Source of the DNA: Bedellia somnulentella
Lineage: Eukaryota; Arthropoda; Insecta; Lepidoptera; Bedelliidae
Length of the DNA stretch: 64,000 nt
Assembly: GCA_963576735.1 (NCBI GenBank)
Contig: OY755171.1
Span: 8,680,001-8,744,000 of the forward strand
Reading direction: 5' to 3'
The stretch's first letter is position 1; every line of letters begins with the position of its first letter. Below the pieces are notes generated by a model. It was not told where the DNA came from. It ran no database searches and worked only from the letters and a program-made list of their open reading frames with translations. Below, piece by piece: positions 32,119 to 42,480 of the stretch. The position numbers and the translations under genes are program-made.

Positions 32119-32609
32119 CGGCCCTCTTCGTGATCAACAGGCAGCGACCAAAGTCCACGCCAAAAGGCAACCACATCGGCTTTTTCCGGTCGCTGACCCG
32201 TCGAAACCACATCGGGACGCTCCAAAGTTCTGTAGAACTTCTGCTGGTCACTCATGAAGAGATGCTTTACCCTTTCAGAATATCGCCTAATTCGCTTACC
32301 CCAAGCAGCGATCTTCTGCTTCAGATCATCGATGCGCTCCACCAGTCTATAGGCAAACTCCGGTGAGTTGTCAAAGACATTCTCACCAGGGAATGCCTCC
32401 TTGACGAAGCGCACCACCCTCGGCCTATTGTTGCCTGATCTGAAGCTGGTCAGTTTGCCGATAAGGACCCTGGCCCTTGTGATACGGCTTTCAATCCGCC
32501 TCATCCAGGCTGGTCTAGTTCTAGTCCTGGGACTAGTACTGCCAGCCTGGCGGGAGCCACCAGCTCTTGCTGGCGGCATCCTGACGCCGACAAATTGACA
32601 AACTGTCAT
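32088..32609 (-). pseudogene. R4/Dong N-terminal region
   Basis: 173 codons from ATG at 32609, about 20 bp inside the ATT repeat at the 5' junction. It is basic (PRTRTRPAWMRRIESRITRA) and predicted helical, ends in WRGLWSLPVDHEEG, a segment that precedes the polymerase in R4-clade proteins, and then leaves the correct frame near 32110. No zinc finger is visible in the part present. Whether the element is full length or slightly truncated at its 5' end cannot be decided from this copy alone. Confidence 0.65.
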
Positions 32610-32630
32610 TGCGGCGCCAAAGAGGATTGA

Positions 32631-32646
32631 ATTATTATTATTATTA
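32631..32646. repeat. ATT repeat at the 5' junction of the R4/Dong element
   Basis: ATTATTATTATTATTA directly precedes (on the plus strand follows) the element's 5' end and mirrors the repeat at 27573-27592. Confidence 0.65.
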
Positions 32647-32712
32647 ATTTCTCATTCCAAAGCTCTGGGTACCCCGTTAAGGGATTTATAGCCGTGAGTG
32701 GATATGTATGTT
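32647..32712 (+). mobile_element. SINE-R 3' fragment
   Basis: TTTCTCATTCCAAAGCTCTG to GCCGTGAGTGGATATGTATG, only the last 65 bp of the family. Confidence 0.6.
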
Positions 32713-32872
32713 ATTAGTAATACTTTTTAAACCAGGAATCATTTTAAAGCTATAATTTTTTTCAAGATCTTTTTTCTTCATAACATTCAATGGTCATATT
32801 ATTTTTATTAATAATATTGTTACTACTATAAACAAGCAAGCATGCATGGAAATAGGCATAAATTACGCGTTT

Positions 32873-33325
32873 AAGGTGCTCGCTCCGCTGCGCTCCGCTC
32901 GCTCGTTTTATACATAATCTAACCTAACCTAACCTAACTAAATGTGGCCTAACTTTTCTTTACCTGCGACCCACCCAAGCAGGGGGCGCAACCCCCCAGC
33001 ACCCCCTTTACATGCAACCAGGCTTCAAGCATGCTAATAAAGATAAAAACACATATAATCAAATATTTTTTTTAGATATTATACTAAAAACATTTATGAA
33101 TATTATAGTTATTTATTGAAATGATTATATTGTCGGCCATTAGTATAAAGAAATATATTAAAACAAATATTATTGAATACAAAATGTATAATTAGTGATT
33201 TATATTTTAGTATTTATGGCTTGAATTTTTTATGAAGACTGATCATTATGATTTTAAATGGTATGTGAAATATTTTCGGACCTCCGATGATAGGAGTTAA
33301 AAGTAATGTAAGAGAAAGCGCACCC
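32873..33325. mobile_element. Second copy of the element nested at 352-1449
   Basis: Shares the head AAGGTGCTCGCTCCGCTG, the CCTAA run (here three perfect CCTAA units), the segment CTAAATGTGGCCTAACTTTT and the tail from GAAGACTGATCATTATGATT to GCACCC. It keeps an AT-rich interior (33020-33225) absent from the other copy and has no RTE insert. Confidence 0.55.
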
Positions 33326-34377
33326 TTGTACTTCCAGTTTTTGTTGTATGGGTATAGTTTATAAAAGGGGTATATTGAAGTGTGTTATTAAAAAACACTA
33401 AAAACACTATGACACAACCATAGTAGTACGCAAATAGAATAAATACACTATTTTGTTCCCGGGTAAATAGTAAATGTTTTTTTTAACATATTTATAAGGC
33501 AGCGAATGTAGTCGTTATGTCTAAGAAAAGAAAGCAATATCTAAGATCGACATAAAATAATAGGATTTTAAAACGTCCAAACATATCATTTAAAATAAGT
33601 GCCATCATAATAAATATATTAAACGTAAGCTATTTTGAAACCGTAAGCTATAAAGCGAATACAATAAAATAATAAAAAAAAACCGTTGAATTCTTTTCCT
33701 TTCTCAAGATTGTTCCTTTGAAAAATATCTAACTATTGTGAAAAAAGATAAATGTATTTCCGATAAACTTTCTCATTGTTTTCACTAGATGGCGGTGAAA
33801 ATGGCGGAACGGCAGCCAAGTTATGTCTGCGCTCGACACTCTTTGAATGAAATTTATTATTTGTTTCAGGTGGAATAAAGGAAAATATCTTTCAAATAAC
33901 ATTAGTTTACAGAGATCATTCTTTCAAACAAAATCTTTCTGATTCCTTTGAATCTTCCCTTTTAATTAAACTTATTACGCGTAATATTTAATTATATAAT
34001 AATTTCAAAGTAGTCTTAAGACTTGACTAGGAAACCCAGACCAATAGCGTTAAAAATGCCTGTAGATATGTATTAGAACATGCAGTATACTCAGTGCAGT
34101 ACATTATTGTAAATTTTAGAATGAAAAAATAGGCTATCGTGCAGTTTTGTACTGCTGTACTATTTAGCTAGATATTATTAATACATACAGAAGGACAAGT
34201 TAGAGTAGTAATTATGTGAACTATTATATCCTTGTTAACAGATGTTTCCATATTGCGTGTATTCACTTTAGTTGACTATTGGTTATTCAAAGCGAATTTA
34301 TAAGTCTCAAACACTACATGATTACTGTATTCCTATCTTTGATGCAGCCTTTGCATCGTGAGATAGTAATTACTAAG
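33326..34377. other. Unassigned AT-rich DNA
   Basis: No repeat match or credible coding frame. A GC-richer patch at 33785-33840 (ATGGCGGTGAAAATGGCGGA) is unexplained. Confidence 0.4.
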
Positions 34378-34782
34378 TCAAAGGAGTATTTGTATAGTAT
34401 GTAGGACCTTGTCGAAGCTGCCACTAGTATCCACTATGTTGTATTCGATATACCATTTGATGTAACGTTCTCTGGATAAATCACAGTTAAAGTGAAGATC
34501 TGTTCGAATAATCTTAGTAAATAAAAGAGAACATCTTAAACGACTCATGAACCCCGTGCCGGCAAGCAGAATTAAAGACAGTGGAAATCTCAGAACTATT
34601 TTGTAAGAAATCCTACTAGTTAAAAACTTATTTACATCAAAATCCCTTGTGTACATTATATTTGCCAGCAATATACGAACGCAGGCAAACAGAACGTGAC
34701 ACATTTGGGAGACAATAAAATAAGCAAAAATACGATACGCGACGCGACCCGCCAATATGTATTGACACACCGGTTTAGACAT
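34378..34782 (-). CDS. Unrecognised 134-codon open frame
   Basis: ATG at 34782, stop at 34378. Among the longest minus-strand frames not explained by a transposon. The sequence is rich in hydrophobic residues with two possible membrane stretches (about residues 15-40 and 65-80, for example FPLSLILLAGTGF) and a polar C-terminus (DLSRERYIKWYIEYNIVDTS). Codon composition follows the AT-rich surroundings and there is no visible promoter, splice signal or neighbour that supports a gene. It might be an exon of a membrane protein such as a chemoreceptor, or chance. Confidence 0.2.
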   Translation of the reverse strand: MSKPVCQYILAGRVAYRIFAYFIVSQMCHVLFACVRILLANIMYTRDFDVNKFLTSRISYKIVLRFPLSLILLAGTGFMSRLRCSLLFTKIIRTDLHFNCDLSRERYIKWYIEYNIVDTSGSFDKVLHTIQILL

Positions 34783-34832
34783 ACAAAAAAGACCTTTTAC
34801 ATTTATAGTATTTGTTTCTGAAAACTGACTTT

Positions 34833-35044
34833 GCTGTGTAGTGTCGGCTTAGAATAGCACTACTCCATGCCTTCCGGTGGGTATACGTAAGAGGTGACTA
34901 ACGGTATTGGGGCTATTAAGGAATTTTGGGCGATGCGGTTGGGACCCATCACTAACAGCCTTCTATTTACCATCTGTTCGCCATTCAACTTTCCAAAAGT
35001 GGCTGAGGAATCTCTAATTCCTAAGCTCTGGCTACCCCTTCTAG
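34833..35044 (+). mobile_element. SINE-R copy, 3' end missing
   Basis: Head GCTGTGTAGTGTCGGCTTAG through CTCTGGCTACCCCTTCTAG; the RTE-like tail is absent. Confidence 0.75.
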
Positions 35045-36165
35045 AACATCAATAACTTATTAGTTTATGAATACCTCAAACTTTATTTACATTCATTAAT
35101 CACTTCTTAAATGCTATTTTATTCTTCAGACTACGGACAACCGCTTATTTAATAACGTTCTCTATTTAGTTTAAATTAGTCATATGCTCCGTGGATGTCC
35201 TCTACTGACATTCCATTTATTTTGGTTGTTGTTTTGAGCGTTTAATTACGCCATATTAGCATTAGTTTGGTCGCTTACAAAAAAACAAGCTGACATTGTA
35301 ATACAAAATTGTATTTATTTATATAAAGAAGAGCAAAACTTTTAACCACATAAAAAGATAAAACACATAAAATTAAAACTTAAAAACAATATGTATTAAC
35401 ACTCATTAAAAACTTTTTGATTTTGAATTTAAATGGTGTAGTCTAAGTTGTCGATGTCATTGTTGCCTTTAATATATAATTGTGGAAAAAATAACTGCAA
35501 TGGTAGTCTGTATTTACCACTCAAGTAGCCTTTCAAACTATTATTTAGAAATAATGAGAAAAAGGTTTTTCTAAGCCAAAAATATATGCCCATTCTCCTA
35601 TTTGCAACAACTTGTTGTGATGTCATTAGAAGAACGCAATAGATTTACGCGACTGACATTTATCGTCCAAAGGGTAATTGCGGTACAACGCATAGGAGAT
35701 TGATTATACGACAATTAAACAATCTCGAAATACATCGCTCGACACATGTAAACGCTCACTAAAACCATGTAACATAATCCGTCAATGTATATTGCGCGAT
35801 GCACTACCATCGGTCGCGTCGTTTCCACTGAATTATTGCACGTTGTAATTTTATAGTGGCGTTCCGTTTCGGCCATTTCTATGCGAAACGTTTGCGGTTT
35901 CATGAGAAGTGCGGACTCCAAACTGAAATGGTACTTCCGCGAGACATATAGCATTACAAGTGTGTTTTGTATTTGGTACTTTCATTGCCCACAGAATATG
36001 AACCTTGAAAAATTATCGCAAATTGTGATGTTGTGTAGTCAACTTTCTACTCCATTTCTCACACTTATAAGTTATGTGATGACAGAATTGCAAGGAGTGA
36101 AATATTGTTTGATTAGAGATAGATAAATTAATAGGTATCAAAACTATTTTAGTCACAACACAGGA
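35045..36165. other. Unassigned DNA, partly GC-richer
   Basis: 35640-35960 is less AT-rich than its surroundings and has short frames on both strands (35715-35954 minus, 35881-36126 plus) without recognisable domains. It could be a decayed exon or an old repeat. Confidence 0.35.
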
Positions 36166-36240
36166 AACGCATAGATGAAAGAAAACTAGCGAAAGAGATA
36201 TTGTATAGAGCTAATGTTGATGGTAGTATTACTAGGATGA
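36166..36240 (+). mobile_element. RTE LINE internal coding fragment
   Basis: Reads MDERKLAKEILYRANVDGSI, matching DDRKLVKDIYRANVEGNVSR of the RTE at 37063-37790. Both ends are lost. Confidence 0.55.
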
Positions 36241-36469
36241 TATAACCTTTGTAGTTTCTGAGAATCCTCTACAAAGAGGAATAATACAGAAACTTAATAG
36301 TAATATATATAATTAATATATATAATAATAAGTAATATACCTACCGATCATAGCAATATCACAAAATAAATATTCTTGCTTGCATGCAAACTTGATTGTT
36401 AGCAGCTAGCTTGCTGGTTGCTGCAATAGATACAATATTGTATACATAATAATTATAATAAATAGTAAA

Positions 36470-36790
36470 TAATGAATTATATATTTACGAGATATGTTTA
36501 AGCTTATGTTTGAATTGGGTAAGACTAAGAAAGACATCAAGATTGTGTTGAGATGAGACAGAGTTATATATTCGCTGCATATGAATAATAGGGTTATGAT
36601 GAGAACGTAAAGTGGGACTAACAGGTAATGTGAATAGATTCTGTTTATTTCTACGTGATCTATATATTGTATTGAGAGACATATTTGATAAAAGACAAGT
36701 ATTTAATGAACCATGAATAATTTTATGTAAAGTGATAAGAGAGTGATAAGTGGTACAATCATATTCTGGTTTTAAAGTTTCGGAAATACA
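36470..36790 (-). mobile_element. 5'-truncated LINE 3' end
   Basis: Carries the C-terminal part of a LINE ORF2 (see next entry) followed by an AT-rich tail without a clear repeat. Confidence 0.5.
36485..36785 (-). pseudogene. LINE ORF2 C-terminus (Jockey/CR1-like)
   Basis: The minus-strand frame runs through ISETLKPEYDCTTYHSLITL and IIHGSLNTCLLSNMSL to NLFTLPVSPTLRSHHNPIIH and RIYNSVSSQHNLDVFLSLTQ, ending KHKLKHIS and stop at 36485. The pattern (F-LP---T---SPI---I--YN, then DLF----FK--L) is typical of the extreme C-terminus of Jockey- and CR1-group ORF2 proteins. The catalytic domains are missing. Confidence 0.55.
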
Positions 36791-36796
36791 GTATGT

Positions 36797-37003
36797 AACC
36801 TGTAGAATGTCACTATTCCTTTCTACCTGCGGATATCGAAGAGGCGTTTAATGGTATGGGGCTTTTCAGACCCATCACCAACGATACTTTATTAATACCA
36901 TCTTGTCCCCTATTAACTTCCAAATGTGGCAGACGAGTTCCTAGATCTTAAGCTTTGGCTACCTCTTTTTGGAATTTATAGGTTTCAGTATATGTATGTA
37001 TGA
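36797..37003 (+). mobile_element. SINE-R copy, diverged, with internal deletion
   Basis: From ACCTGTAGAATGTCAC to CAGTATATGTATGTATG; the GGGCGATGCGGTT segment is missing. Confidence 0.65.
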
Positions 37004-37050
37004 ATGTTATATAACTGAGTAATTTAACTATGTCTCATAAATTTGCACGA

Positions 37051-37062
37051 GAACAGATTAAC
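37051..37062. repeat. Target-site duplication, left
   Basis: GAACAGATTAAC, repeated at 37791-37802 around the RTE copy. Confidence 0.8.
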
Positions 37063-37790
37063 ATACATACATACATACATACATATACTCACGCCGTTAA
37101 TTCCCATTGGGGTAGGCAGAGACTATCGTCGCCACTTCGTACGATCCTGGCAAACCTCTCTTGCTTCGTTTACATCCATCAATCTTTTCATACCTGCTCT
37201 TTTATTCTTCATACTTCGGACGCCTGCCTTTTTGAGCACACTTTCAATTTGGTCCAAGTGTGTCTTTCGTGGCCGTCCTCTACTAACATTACCTTCCACA
37301 TTAGCTCTATAGATATCTTTTACCAATTTCCTATCATCCATCCTCTCGATGTGCCCAAACCATCTCAACATTCCTTTTTCTATCTTACTTACAATATCAT
37401 CTTTTACACCACACCTTTCACGAATCACATCGTTTCTCACACGATCACATAACCTTACATTACAAACTTTTCTGAGGGACCTCATTTCTACTGCATTCAC
37501 TCTGCTTTCATGCTTCTTCTGCCACACCCAACATTCACTGCCATACATAAGCGTAGGAACAAGAACGGCATCATGCACAGCCATTCGGGCCCTTTCGGAC
37601 ACCGATTGACTGGACATTAGACTATCCAATGCTCCATTAATCGCATTACCCTTTTTCACTCTTCTCTCAATATCTTCATCACATTTTCCATCCCTTGTAA
37701 ACAAACTTCCCAGATATACAAACTCCTTCACCTGTTCCACATCCTTACCATCAATCGCAATCACGCATTCTTTCACATCTTCATTACAGC
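37063..37790 (-). mobile_element. 5'-truncated RTE-type LINE
   Basis: Minus-strand copy with a 12-bp target duplication (37051-37062 and 37791-37802) and a (GTAT)n tail (the CATA run at 37063-37084). Its terminal 50 bp (CTCTGCCTACCCC-TGGGA, CGGCGTGAGTATATGTATGT) are shared with SINE-R. Confidence 0.85.
37123..37776 (-). CDS. RTE reverse transcriptase C-terminal domain (truncated but open)
   Basis: 217 codons, open to a TAG at 37123. The frame carries EFVYLGSLFTRDGKCDEDIE (thumb), VLVPTLMYGSECWVWQKKHE, LRWFGHIERMDDRKLVK and SRGRPRKTHLDQIESVLKKA, then DVNEAREVCQDRTKWRR. This is the conserved end of RTE-clade proteins similar to the annotated C. elegans RTE-1 relative F52C9.6. Endonuclease and polymerase catalytic boxes are missing through 5' truncation, so there is no activity. 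The intact frame suggests recent insertion. The first ATG (37776) is internal and not a real start. Confidence 0.8.
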   Translation of the reverse strand: MKECVIAIDGKDVEQVKEFVYLGSLFTRDGKCDEDIERRVKKGNAINGALDSLMSSQSVSERARMAVHDAVLVPTLMYGSECWVWQKKHESRVNAVEMRSLRKVCNVRLCDRVRNDVIRERCGVKDDIVSKIEKGMLRWFGHIERMDDRKLVKDIYRANVEGNVSRGRPRKTHLDQIESVLKKAGVRSMKNKRAGMKRLMDVNEAREVCQDRTKWRR

Positions 37791-37802
37791 GAACAGATTA
37801 AC
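37791..37802. repeat. Target-site duplication, right
   Basis: GAACAGATTAAC, matching 37051-37062. Confidence 0.8.
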
Positions 37803-38169
37803 GAAGAAATAAAAACGCCAACTTAGCTTATTGATCTCCAACAGTATGCAGTTAATTTAAAATTGCGGGTATATTTAAAATATTTGATCGGCAGCATAAC
37901 AGCGGCTCGCTGAGCAATAAATCACTTTTGTTTTGCTATCTCAATGATTGATTATCGCACGAATTGCGAATGGGAACGGGAATAAATAATGCGACAATCA
38001 ATATGTCTCGTGAGTGACTGTATTAATGTTTGGCTTTTGTTTTTGAATGAACCATTTTGGTTCTTTGTGGCGCTTTGTTGGAATGTTGTACGTTTTCAAG
38101 TATCGAAATTTTCAATCAAAGGATCAAACATGGAAAAGCAAGAAAGGGAATAGGGAGCCTATAATAAAT
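37803..38169. other. Unassigned DNA
   Basis: No feature recognised. Confidence 0.45.
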
Positions 38170-38325
38170 AGTCAGAGACTATCGATCGCCACTTTGTACG
38201 ATCCTAGCAAAACTCTCTAGCTTCGTTTAAATTCATCAATCTTTTCATACATGCTCTTTTTTCTTCATTCTACGGTCTCTGCCTATCTCAATGGGAACGG
38301 ATGGCGTGAGTATATGAATGTATGT
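38170..38325. mobile_element. Head-to-head RTE 3' fragments
   Basis: 38172-38274 matches the RTE 3' region on the minus strand (AGACTATCGATCGCCACTTT to CTTCATTCTACGG). 38275-38325 then matches the extreme 3' end on the plus strand (TCTCTGCCTATCTCAATGGG, GGCGTGAGTATATGAATGTA). The two halves are in opposite orientation. Confidence 0.6.
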
Positions 38326-39493
38326 TAGATTAAATACACTTGACTTAGCCCAATTTATATAAACACCCAAAAAAAGTAAAAAGAAGATATTTTTAACATC
38401 TTCCTATTGATGTTAATGTTAATTATCATTTAAGTTACGTCTATTATGGATATAATATAAGGTAGAATTGCTATCCCTTCTTTTTTCTATGTTGGCTATC
38501 CAGAACAGTTAGAGCATCGTCCTGGGTTTTTAGGTTTCTATATTTTAATATAGATATACATAATTCTATCCAACGTACGTTTTTTCCACAACTGGTCAAA
38601 TCAACCTACACAAAAGAAGCAAAAAAAGACTGAAGAGATTCAATTCCGAGCAAAAGTATTTAATATACATACATATCCTTCACGACTGTCAATTGTAATA
38701 TCTTGAATTTATAATTTCCAATGTAATGTTAAATTATAAATAAAAAAAATTGTGGCAACAGCAAAGATATTCCAGCTATTAAATGGCTTAACTAGACGAT
38801 GTTACACTTTTTGCTAATAATTGAACATAAAAACTGAAATTGGAATGTATGGGAGGGACTTCATTGCAACGTTTAAGAAAAAAATGCTTATATAACTACT
38901 ATATAATATGCAGATTGTGCAGGAAATTATCTTTAAGGCCTACATTATTTCTGAAAGTTTAAGCTTTAGCTTGTGAAATAACTTTTGAAATCGGTTGAGT
39001 TGTTGCGCTACAAACAAAACATTTAAAAGTCTTGCGGTTTTCATATTGTTTAAAAGTTTAAAAACGAATATAGAATATACAAACAGAGATTCATCGTCAG
39101 AGGAACACTTTAAAGAATCAACTATTGAGTGTCACTGATTGGTGTAAATTTAATTTAGGCTGAAAGCACAGAGGGGCCAATAGAATCCCTGACGAGCCTC
39201 GAAGTGACTTGTTAGTTGCTCGAAATAAACGACTGAATCGAATAACAACTGCCGTGACTCAAGTTTTAAATCGAAAACAATGAGAACTCTCAAAAGAAAT
39301 AGACAAAGATACATAGTCACCGCTTTTTTGCTGTACTTACACGAAGAAGCGGCGAGGTAATCAGAGTTTCAACGTCTTTCAACTAGTATTTATATGTATT
39401 ATATATTAAAACCATACCTACTATGTTAAATCTACTATTTATACTATACTTTCAAAAAGAAAGGCCTTTAAAATAATTTTGAGGTATGTAAAA
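38326..39493. other. 1.2 kb of unassigned AT-rich DNA
   Basis: No repeat match or coding frame recognised. Confidence 0.45.
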
Positions 39494-39563
39494 CAACTGT
39501 GTAGTGTCGACTAAGAACCAGATTTAGGGATCTATAGCCGTAAGTATGTGTACGTATGTATTT
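39494..39563 (+). mobile_element. SINE-R with large internal deletion
   Basis: Head CTGTGTAGTGTCGACTAAGA is joined directly to the 3' end (GGGATCTATAGCCGTAAGTA). Confidence 0.6.
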
Positions 39564-39932
39564 AAAACAGCTGTTACTTAAAGTAACAATTGTTAACATA
39601 GTCGTGTGAAGAGTAATCTTTATGATTATGAAGTTATATAGCATATGTATTTTATAAATGAGCGTTGTCAAAGCGTATTTAAACGTACCTCATATTTGTG
39701 CTCTGTGCTATCTATATTTTCTTAAGCAGTCTGAGCGGGAAACAAGGAGAACATATAAAAGAGTACAGAGTGTTTTCAATTTGCATTTAAATTAAATACT
39801 AGTCGATAATAAGTTGGATTCTTTGACTAGCAATTAATTAGTGTTGGATTCAAATAGAGGAAACTCTCCATACTATAGTAGATTTTGTTGTGTGTTAGAA
39901 AACAAAAAAAACACCGCTTCTTGCATCTATTT
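39564..39932. other. Unassigned AT-rich DNA
   Basis: No feature recognised. Confidence 0.45.
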
Positions 39933-40147
39933 GTAGCTATGTAGTGTTGGCTTAGAATAACACTACCCCATTTTTTCCGTGGGTGTAGGTAAGAGGCGAC
40001 TTAGGCTATTGAGGCTTTTAAGGGATTTTTGGGCGATGCGGTTGAAGACCCGTCACCAACAACCTCTATTTCTTCATGTTTCCCCCACTTAACTTTCAAA
40101 AGTGGCTGAGGAATTTCTAATTCCTTAGTATATTTATGTATGTTAGT
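39933..40147 (+). mobile_element. SINE-R copy
   Basis: From GCTATGTAGTGTTGGCTTAG to TAATTCCTTAGTATATTTAT. The CTCTGGCTACCCC to GCCGTG segment is deleted, so the body joins the tail directly. Confidence 0.75.
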
Positions 40148-40285
40148 ATGTTATATCTAATTGGCGTATAAGTCGAATAATTCGATTTGGAGATATGTAT
40201 TTTTCCTCATATGTCATCTTGTCATCTCTGCTACCACTTATTTTTAAATTATGTATATGTTGTAGGCGACGTGTGTAATCAAATC

Positions 40286-40541
40286 TACATACATACATAC
40301 ATATACTCACGGCTATAAATCCCTAGAAGGGGTAGCCAGAGCTAAGGAATTAGAAATTCCTCAGCCACTTTTGGAAAGTTGTGTAGGGGAAAAGATGGTA
40401 AAATAAAGGTTGTTGGTGATAGGTCTTCAACCTCATCGCCCGAAAATCCCTTAAAAGCCCCCAATACCGTTAGTCGCCTCTTACGTACACCCACCGGAAG
40501 AAATGGGGTAGTGCTATTCTAAGCCGACACTACACAGCAAT
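40286..40541 (-). mobile_element. SINE-R copy, full length and well preserved
   Basis: Minus-strand copy from GCTGTGTAGTGTCGGCTTAG at 40541 to a (GTAT)n tail at 40286. Good reference copy for the family. Confidence 0.85.
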
Positions 40542-40726
40542 TAAATTAAATCAAGTACTGTATTCAATGCCTAGACAGTCTATTCATTGCTGAAAACATA
40601 CAGACAATGTATAATTATTTTATACAATATTTTGTATGTTGCCTAGGCATTGTAAAGAGTACCCTCTGAACTACCGCCAATGTGGAAAAGAGTCAGAAGC
40701 GTTCCTGGGAATTATTCAAAACTCAA

Positions 40727-41078
40727 GCGATAACGCCGTATATCTCCAAAGGGGTTGGAAGAGGTAATAACACTTCTGAAAATCACGTGACATCGTCACC
40801 TGGTGTCCAGAGTAGGTACCTACGTTGCTTGGACAGGGTACAGTGTCACGTGATAGGGCGCAAGCCTATCTGATATATATTGTACGAATACACTTGACTA
40901 AGTACATCTCAGCCATGTGGGTTTCCTCACGATGTTTTCCCTCACCGTTAACAACCATGATAAATTAACCACACATATGTCTTTTGAAAAGACAAATTGG
41001 TGTAGGCCCGATCCGGAATTAGAACACTAGTCGTCTGCACGATAAGCGGTGTTCTAACCACTGAGCTATTACGTCATT
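40727..41078 (-). mobile_element. SINE-T copy, subfamily B
   Basis: Head at 41078 (ACGTAATAGCTCAGTGGTTA), B-box-like GTGTTCTAATTCC, body and degenerate 3' end at 40727. Confidence 0.75.
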
Positions 41079-41111
41079 ATATTTATATACAGTATGACCC
41101 GCTTAAAACCT

Positions 41112-41386
41112 GGTATTCCGAATATTCACGTTTTGCATGGACAGTGTACTCATGTGATAGTAGGAAGGCCTATCGCTGTTTTGTACGACTACACTATCAA
41201 AAGACTAAGTGTAACTTAGCCATGTGAGTTTTCTCACAATGTTTTCCCTCACCGTTAACAAACATGATAAATTAACCACACATGATTTTAGAAAAGGCAA
41301 ATTGCTATAGGTCTGACTCGGGATTTGAACTCACGCCTGTCTGTATTGAGGGGCAATTGTTCTATCCATTGTACTATCACGGCTAT
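41112..41386 (-). mobile_element. SINE-T copy, old and 3'-truncated
   Basis: Minus-strand head near 41386 (CCGTGATAGTACAATGGATA), B-box-like GAGTTCAAATCC, body with many changes. It stands 35 bp from another copy in the same orientation. Confidence 0.65.
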
Positions 41387-41889
41387 TTTCCTGGAAATAA
41401 AATATACTTTATACAAGAAAGAAAGAAAAAAAAACAGACTTTATTTTTCTCTTGAGGACACAATACATAAAAAAAACAGACTTAAACAATTTATACAACA
41501 CAATTAATAAAACAAACAGAGAAAACACAGAACTTAAACCTTAGAATTAATACAACAGCAAATTAAATTATATAAATGTGCCCTCATTTGGCAAAAAGGT
41601 GCCTGGCTCGGTATTTTGCTATCGTCGCATAAATCGACAGCGCCGATTTTCAGTCAGTACCTACTAAAAAAAAAGGTTTTTTTTGACTCAAGAACGGTAT
41701 ACTACATGATATAATTAAATAAATATTATGATGGATACTTTAGTTAATAATACAGAATTATATTTTATAAAACCGAATTCTTGCATTTTTGACCTATGAC
41801 TGATAGATTAAACGGATACTAATAAAACAACATGTATTTAATAACAAATTTGATGCATATTATTTAAATACCTTAAGAAATGAAGATGG
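41387..41889. other. Possible retroposed 3' end (minus) and unassigned DNA
   Basis: On the minus strand 41399-41670 reads as a 3' end: AGAAAAATAAAGTCTG followed by an oligo-T and CTTT-rich tail, preceded by GTGCCTGGCTCGG-type sequence in complement. It resembles LINE-derived 3' ends in moths but carries no coding frame. Confidence 0.3.
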
Positions 41890-42192
41890 CTAAATTGCAG
41901 CGTGTTTTGTGCTGGAAGGATTTAAAAGGGATTGTTTCTGCAAAGTTAACAAATAACTTTTGATCTTTCGCCCAAAAGTATATCGACAACCTGCTTCACG
42001 GATAGGAGGAGGGATATCATTCCAGCACTTGGATGCTGCAAATTTAAAGCTACCTAAAAGCTGCCTGGCGATGCCCAGGAATATGTGCCCGGATTTTATG
42101 TACCGGAATGGTATCATGATGAGGATATCAGGATCTGATGATGGGATCCTGGAGAAATCAAGGGGAACCCTCAAATTTTATAGGCACATGTC
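41890..42192 (-). pseudogene. LINE ORF2 C-terminus (CR1/L2-like)
   Basis: 94 codons on the minus strand with FKFAASKCWNDIPPPIREAG and RYTFGRKIKSYLL, the pattern F--A---WN-IP--IR-----FK--LK-YL found at the end of CR1/L2-group ORF2 proteins. The frame ends at 41890. Catalytic domains are absent. Part of its DNA (CAGGATCTGATGATGG) recurs at 42428-42443, probably another fragment of the same family. Confidence 0.55.
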
Positions 42193-42410
42193 CCGCAATT
42201 TACATATTTTCTGAAGTTATATTGGCAGTTGCTTCTGAAAATCATAATATTATGCTGCTGAGCTGATGATGGAAGGTGTAGGTCCTCAATCACTAGCAGT
42301 TAGGAAATAGTGCTTTCAACATTCTATATAGATTTATACTCCTCTTCGTAGCTTTTATGCAGAGAAGTACAGGTTCACTATACATTTCTTTTGTTATGTA
42401 ATTGTTACCG

Positions 42411-42480
42411 AGAAATCACCATGACACCAGGATCTGATGATGGCATCCCAGGAAATCGAGGGGACTGTCGAAACTCACAA
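42411..42480 (+). repeat. Fragment repeated from 42110-42180
   Basis: CACCAGGATCTGATGATGGC and GAAATCGAGGGGAC recur from the LINE relic just upstream, in the same orientation, about 300 bp apart. Confidence 0.45.

Larger units (their letters stand above)
27590..32628 (-). mobile_element. R4/Dong-type non-LTR retrotransposon, interrupted
   Basis: A minus-strand LINE with reverse transcriptase, CCHC knuckle and restriction-like endonuclease in the order of the R4 clade. Both ends abut ATT (TAA) repeats, as reported for Dong, which integrates into TAA repeats. Its coding region is split by a plus-strand LINE at 28849-30838; removing that insert restores a continuous reading (PRSSVM followed by RLYIPRKCGGRG). 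The remaining element is about 3.05 kb. Frameshifts and a stop show that it is dead. Confidence 0.8.

Noticed and set aside
35429..35626. 65-codon minus frame as a possible gene
   Set aside because: Low-complexity, no domain, no supporting context.
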